Assembly (NCBI GenBank): GCA_964515945.1
Contig: CAZEWY010000068.1
Span: 1 to 15,434, forward strand
DNA length: 15,434 nucleotides
Direction of reading: 5' to 3'
Source of the DNA: CAYQQJ01 sp964515945
GTDB taxonomy: Bacteria; Pseudomonadota; Gammaproteobacteria; Pseudomonadales; Cellvibrionaceae
In this document: in pieces, positions 13,491 through 15,434 of the stretch
Numbering within the stretch: position 1 is the stretch's first letter
Layout: the number at the start of each line of letters is the position of its first letter
Made by a program: the position numbers and the translations under genes
Notes under the pieces: model-generated
The model's database searches: none
Told to the model about the DNA's origin: nothing
Seen by the model: only the letters and a program-made list of their open reading frames with translations

Positions 13491-14750
13491 ATGCAAACCT
13501 CCATCGAGTTTTTGCAGGTTTTATTTCAAAAGGCCGTAGAGGCAGCCCACCCCGAGCACCGCCTGCAACAACACCTTCCCCGGGACCGCCAGGGACGGGC
13601 CATTGTCATAGGCGCGGGCAAGGCCGCCGCTTCTATGGCTGCCGCATTCGAAGCTGCCTGGGAGGGACCTGTCAGTGGCCTGGTGGTGACGCCCTATGGT
13701 CATGGGGCTCCCTGCGAGTATATTGAGGTGGTTGAGGCCGCCCATCCAATACCCGATGCAGCCAGCCAGCAAAGTGCAAGTCGCATACTCGACATGGTGG
13801 CCAATCTGACCGAAGACGACACGGTTATATTTCTGCTTTCCGGCGGGGGTTCATCCCTTCTGGCGCTGCCCGCACCAGGCGTGACCCTGGAACAAAAGCA
13901 GCACATCAGTGCCGCTTTATTGAAGTCCGGCGCCACCATCCATGAGATCAATTGCGTGCGCAAGCATCTGTCCGCCATCAAGGGCGGTCGTCTGGCGCTG
14001 GCCTGCAAACCGGCAAAACTGCTGACCTTTGCCATCTCCGACGTGGCGGGCGACGACCCCACGGTCATCGCCTCGGGGCCGTCTGTCGCCGATCCCACCA
14101 CCCGCGACCAGGCCCTTGCGATTTTGCGGCGTCACCAGATAGATGTACCCACGGAAGTCGAAGCCTGGCTTAACTCACCGGAATCAGAAACTCCCAAAGC
14201 TGCCGACTTGCCGCCCAGCACCACGCCTTATACGGTGATAGCCACCCCCCACGATGCCCTTGATGCCGCAGCCGCCTACGCACAATCGCGCGGCGTGGCG
14301 CCACTTATGCTGGGCGACACCATGGAGGGTGAATCCAGGGAGGTCGCCAAGGTTCACGCGGCAATCGCCCAGTCCATCACCAAAACCGGTGAGCCCATCA
14401 AACCTTCCTGCGTCATTTTGTCCGGCGGTGAAACCACGGTAACCGTCACCGGAAACGGTCGCGGCGGACGCAACACCGAGTTTCTCATGAGTCTCGCGCG
14501 AAGCCTGAAAGGACAAGCCGGTATCTATGCCCTCGCCGCGGACACCGACGGCATAGACGGCTCCGAAGACAACGCGGGCGCCATACTGGCACCGGAGGAT
14601 TTCCAAAGGGCCATTGCCTTGGGACTGGACCTGGACGCCATGCTTGCCAACAATGATGGCTACGCCTATTTCCAGGCACTGAATCGCCTGTTGATCACCG
14701 GCCCGACCCGGACCAATGTCAATGATTTAAGAGCGGTGTTGATTCTTTAG
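13491..14750 (+). CDS. Type-2 glycerate kinase (DUF4147 + MOFRL), GckA/TtuD-like
   Basis: This 419-residue enzyme phosphorylates D-glycerate with ATP, normally to 2-phosphoglycerate, linking glycerate, tartrate or glyoxylate breakdown to glycolysis. Family landmarks: GAGKAAASMA (41-50), HPIPDAAS (near 85-92), LSGGGSSLLALP (116-127), INCVRKHLSAIKGGRLA (153-169), SDVAGDDPTVIASGP (183-197), and the C-terminal MOFRL domain (about 305-412) with LSGGETTVT, GNGRGGRNTEF and AADTDGIDGSEDNAGA. AGAGG (13477-13481) 9 bases upstream supports ATG 13491. Older annotations call relatives hydroxypyruvate reductase (TtuD), and that activity cannot be excluded from sequence. No tartronate-semialdehyde reductase or glyoxylate carboligase gene is near. 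It lies 66 bp after chrR with no visible terminator, so it may be read from the sigma/chrR promoter. Heptad repeats begin 4 bases after its stop. Confidence 0.93.
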   Translation: MQTSIEFLQVLFQKAVEAAHPEHRLQQHLPRDRQGRAIVIGAGKAAASMAAAFEAAWEGPVSGLVVTPYGHGAPCEYIEVVEAAHPIPDAASQQSASRILDMVANLTEDDTVIFLLSGGGSSLLALPAPGVTLEQKQHISAALLKSGATIHEINCVRKHLSAIKGGRLALACKPAKLLTFAISDVAGDDPTVIASGPSVADPTTRDQALAILRRHQIDVPTEVEAWLNSPESETPKAADLPPSTTPYTVIATPHDALDAAAAYAQSRGVAPLMLGDTMEGESREVAKVHAAIAQSITKTGEPIKPSCVILSGGETTVTVTGNGRGGRNTEFLMSLARSLKGQAGIYALAADTDGIDGSEDNAGAILAPEDFQRAIALGLDLDAMLANNDGYAYFQALNRLLITGPTRTNVNDLRAVLIL

Positions 14751-14754
14751 GAAC

Positions 14755-14798
14755 GGTGATTGGTGATTGGTGATTGGTGATTGGTGATTGGTGATTGG
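14755..14798 (+). repeat. Perfect tandem heptad repeat (GGTGATT, six copies) after glycerate kinase stop
   Basis: Six exact copies of GGTGATT (14755-14796) plus GG start 4 bases after the TAG stop. A perfect short tandem array of this kind is prone to slippage, so copy number may vary between strains. No other feature overlaps it. Confidence 0.95.
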
Positions 14799-14850
14799 AA
14801 AAATACTGGTGCCCGCGCAAGCGAGTCAAGAGGAAAAGATTAATTTTTCT

Positions 14851-14870
14851 CATCCTCATCACTCATCACC
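14851..14870 (-). repeat. Heptad repeats overlapping the 3' end of the DUF2721-like gene
   Basis: Read on the minus strand this is GGTGATG (14870-14864), AGTGATG (14863-14857), then AGGATG. It has the same heptad type and the same sense orientation relative to its gene as the arrays after nrdA and the glycerate kinase gene. The TGA stop of the DUF2721-like gene (14868-14866) is part of the first heptad. Confidence 0.7.
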
Positions 14871-15243
14871 CACGAAATTTTTCCAGTTCAATGCTGATAG
14901 CATTGGTGGATACCTGCACTTCGTACAGAGAAAACAGCAGGGAAATCACCAACAGTAAAAGACTGCCACCAAAGAAAACCTTTCCCAGCCAGATCCAGTG
15001 CAGAAATAATGCAAACATGGCCAGAGTGCAGAGCACGAATGACAGCACTCCGAAAACCTGCATCATGCGTATGATAAAAAGTCGCTGACGCAGGCTTTCA
15101 ACCTGACGACGGACGGTTACCAGGTCGGGATTATTAAACTGACGGATCACATTGGTCAGAACAACAAAACGATTGGTGTAAGCGAGTAACAGCAGAGAAA
15201 TTGCCGGGAATAAAAGCGCGGGCGTGGTGATGGACATTTCCAT
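14866..15243 (-). CDS. DUF2721-like small membrane protein
   Basis: This 125-residue integral membrane protein has three predicted membrane helices (about 6-24, 58-80 and 86-107). A basic cytoplasmic-type loop with a coiled-coil look (about 33-57, RRQVESLRQRL) lies between helices 1 and 2, and a short amphipathic tail ends ISIELEKFRG. Size, topology and the first-helix wording (TTPALLFPAISLLLLAYTNRF) fit the uncharacterised DUF2721 family, whose function is unknown. ATG 15243-15241 is chosen because AAGGTG lies 7 bases upstream; the GTG at 15252 overlaps that site, and a second ATG two codons on is less well placed. It converges on the glycerate kinase gene, and its last codon and stop come from the heptad repeat. 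No terminator is seen between the convergent genes. Confidence 0.85.
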   Translation of the reverse strand: MEMSITTPALLFPAISLLLLAYTNRFVVLTNVIRQFNNPDLVTVRRQVESLRQRLFIIRMMQVFGVLSFVLCTLAMFALFLHWIWLGKVFFGGSLLLLVISLLFSLYEVQVSTNAISIELEKFRG

Positions 15244-15378
15244 GGTGAACACCTTATATGAGAAAAAGTAGGTAAGACTCGGTCGTCAGTATTTCACATC
15301 ATCTTCAAAAAACATTTCCCGATCTGTCGATTCCATACCACTAGTTTTAGAATAATTATTTTTCTATTGCAAAAATTC

Positions 15379-15434
15379 ATGCCAATAAATAATCCTGTCA
15401 AGTCCGCGATAACTACCGAAGATGAAAGCCGCCG
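15379..15434 (+). CDS. Possible start of a plus-strand gene, cut by the right edge
   Basis: From ATG 15379 the frame stays open for 18 codons to the window end (begins MPINNPVKS). The 70 bases upstream are strikingly AT-rich compared with the rest of the window, as expected for a promoter, and the DUF2721-like gene starts divergently. No clear ribosome binding site precedes the ATG and the fragment is too short to recognise. Confidence 0.3.
   Translation, partial: MPINNPVKSAITTEDESR

Noticed and set aside
15396..15401. TTGACA on the minus strand as -35 of the DUF2721-like gene
   Set aside because: No acceptable -10 lies 16-18 bp downstream and it would give a leader of over 100 bases; the promoter remains unidentified.

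Overview
The window looks like chromosomal DNA of a moderately GC-rich gammaproteobacterium, from the Pseudomonas / Cellvibrionales / Oceanospirillales-like group. The reasons are the order grxD - argD - argF - ABC ATPase, as I recall it from the argF neighbourhood in Pseudomonas, and a class Ia ribonucleotide reductase whose NrdA is about 960 residues long with two N-terminal ATP-cones, the Pseudomonas-type architecture. No genus is claimed. No phage, CRISPR array, intact insertion sequence or defence system was found.

Layout. Positions 1-1320 (minus) hold a membrane-anchored Ser/Thr protein kinase that runs off the left edge. Positions 1663-1998 (minus) hold the monothiol glutaredoxin grxD. 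A control region follows with a good sigma70-type promoter and, directly after the predicted start site, a terminator-like hairpin with a T-run. It leads into argD, argF and an orphan FbpC/PotA-like ABC ATPase (2318-5484, plus), with a TGATG stop/start overlap between argF and the ATPase gene. A 620-bp control region (5485-6108) carries a perfect DnaA box and two NrdR-like boxes exactly 31 bp apart, then a long leader with hairpins, ahead of nrdA and nrdB (6109-10345). After nrdB come a small 62-residue protein gene, a pair of inverted REP-like palindromes and an unrecognised 174-residue gene whose first codons lie inside one palindrome. An 872-bp stretch without a convincing gene (11265-12136) is followed by an ECF sigma factor with its ChrR-type zinc anti-sigma factor (12137-13424), a type-2 glycerate kinase (13491-14750), and a convergent DUF2721-like membrane protein (14866-15243, minus). 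The right edge may hold the first codons of another plus-strand gene.

How the genes work together. argD and argF supply two steps of arginine synthesis from acetylglutamate semialdehyde to citrulline. nrdA and nrdB form the aerobic deoxynucleotide-producing enzyme, and its control region looks wired to replication (DnaA) and to the nucleotide-sensing repressor NrdR. The sigma/ChrR pair has every zinc ligand of the singlet-oxygen-responsive system and is probably a stress switch.

The most unusual pattern is a degenerate 7-bp repeat (RGTGATK-like). It lies right at the 3' end of three genes (nrdA, the glycerate kinase and the DUF2721 gene), always in the sense orientation of that gene, and in one case it supplies the stop codon. 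Its core GGTGAT can pair with the 3' tail of 16S rRNA. Other points of interest are the promoter-terminator juxtaposition before argD, the composite nrdA control region, and the 872-bp gap with recurring AATGGATGC words.
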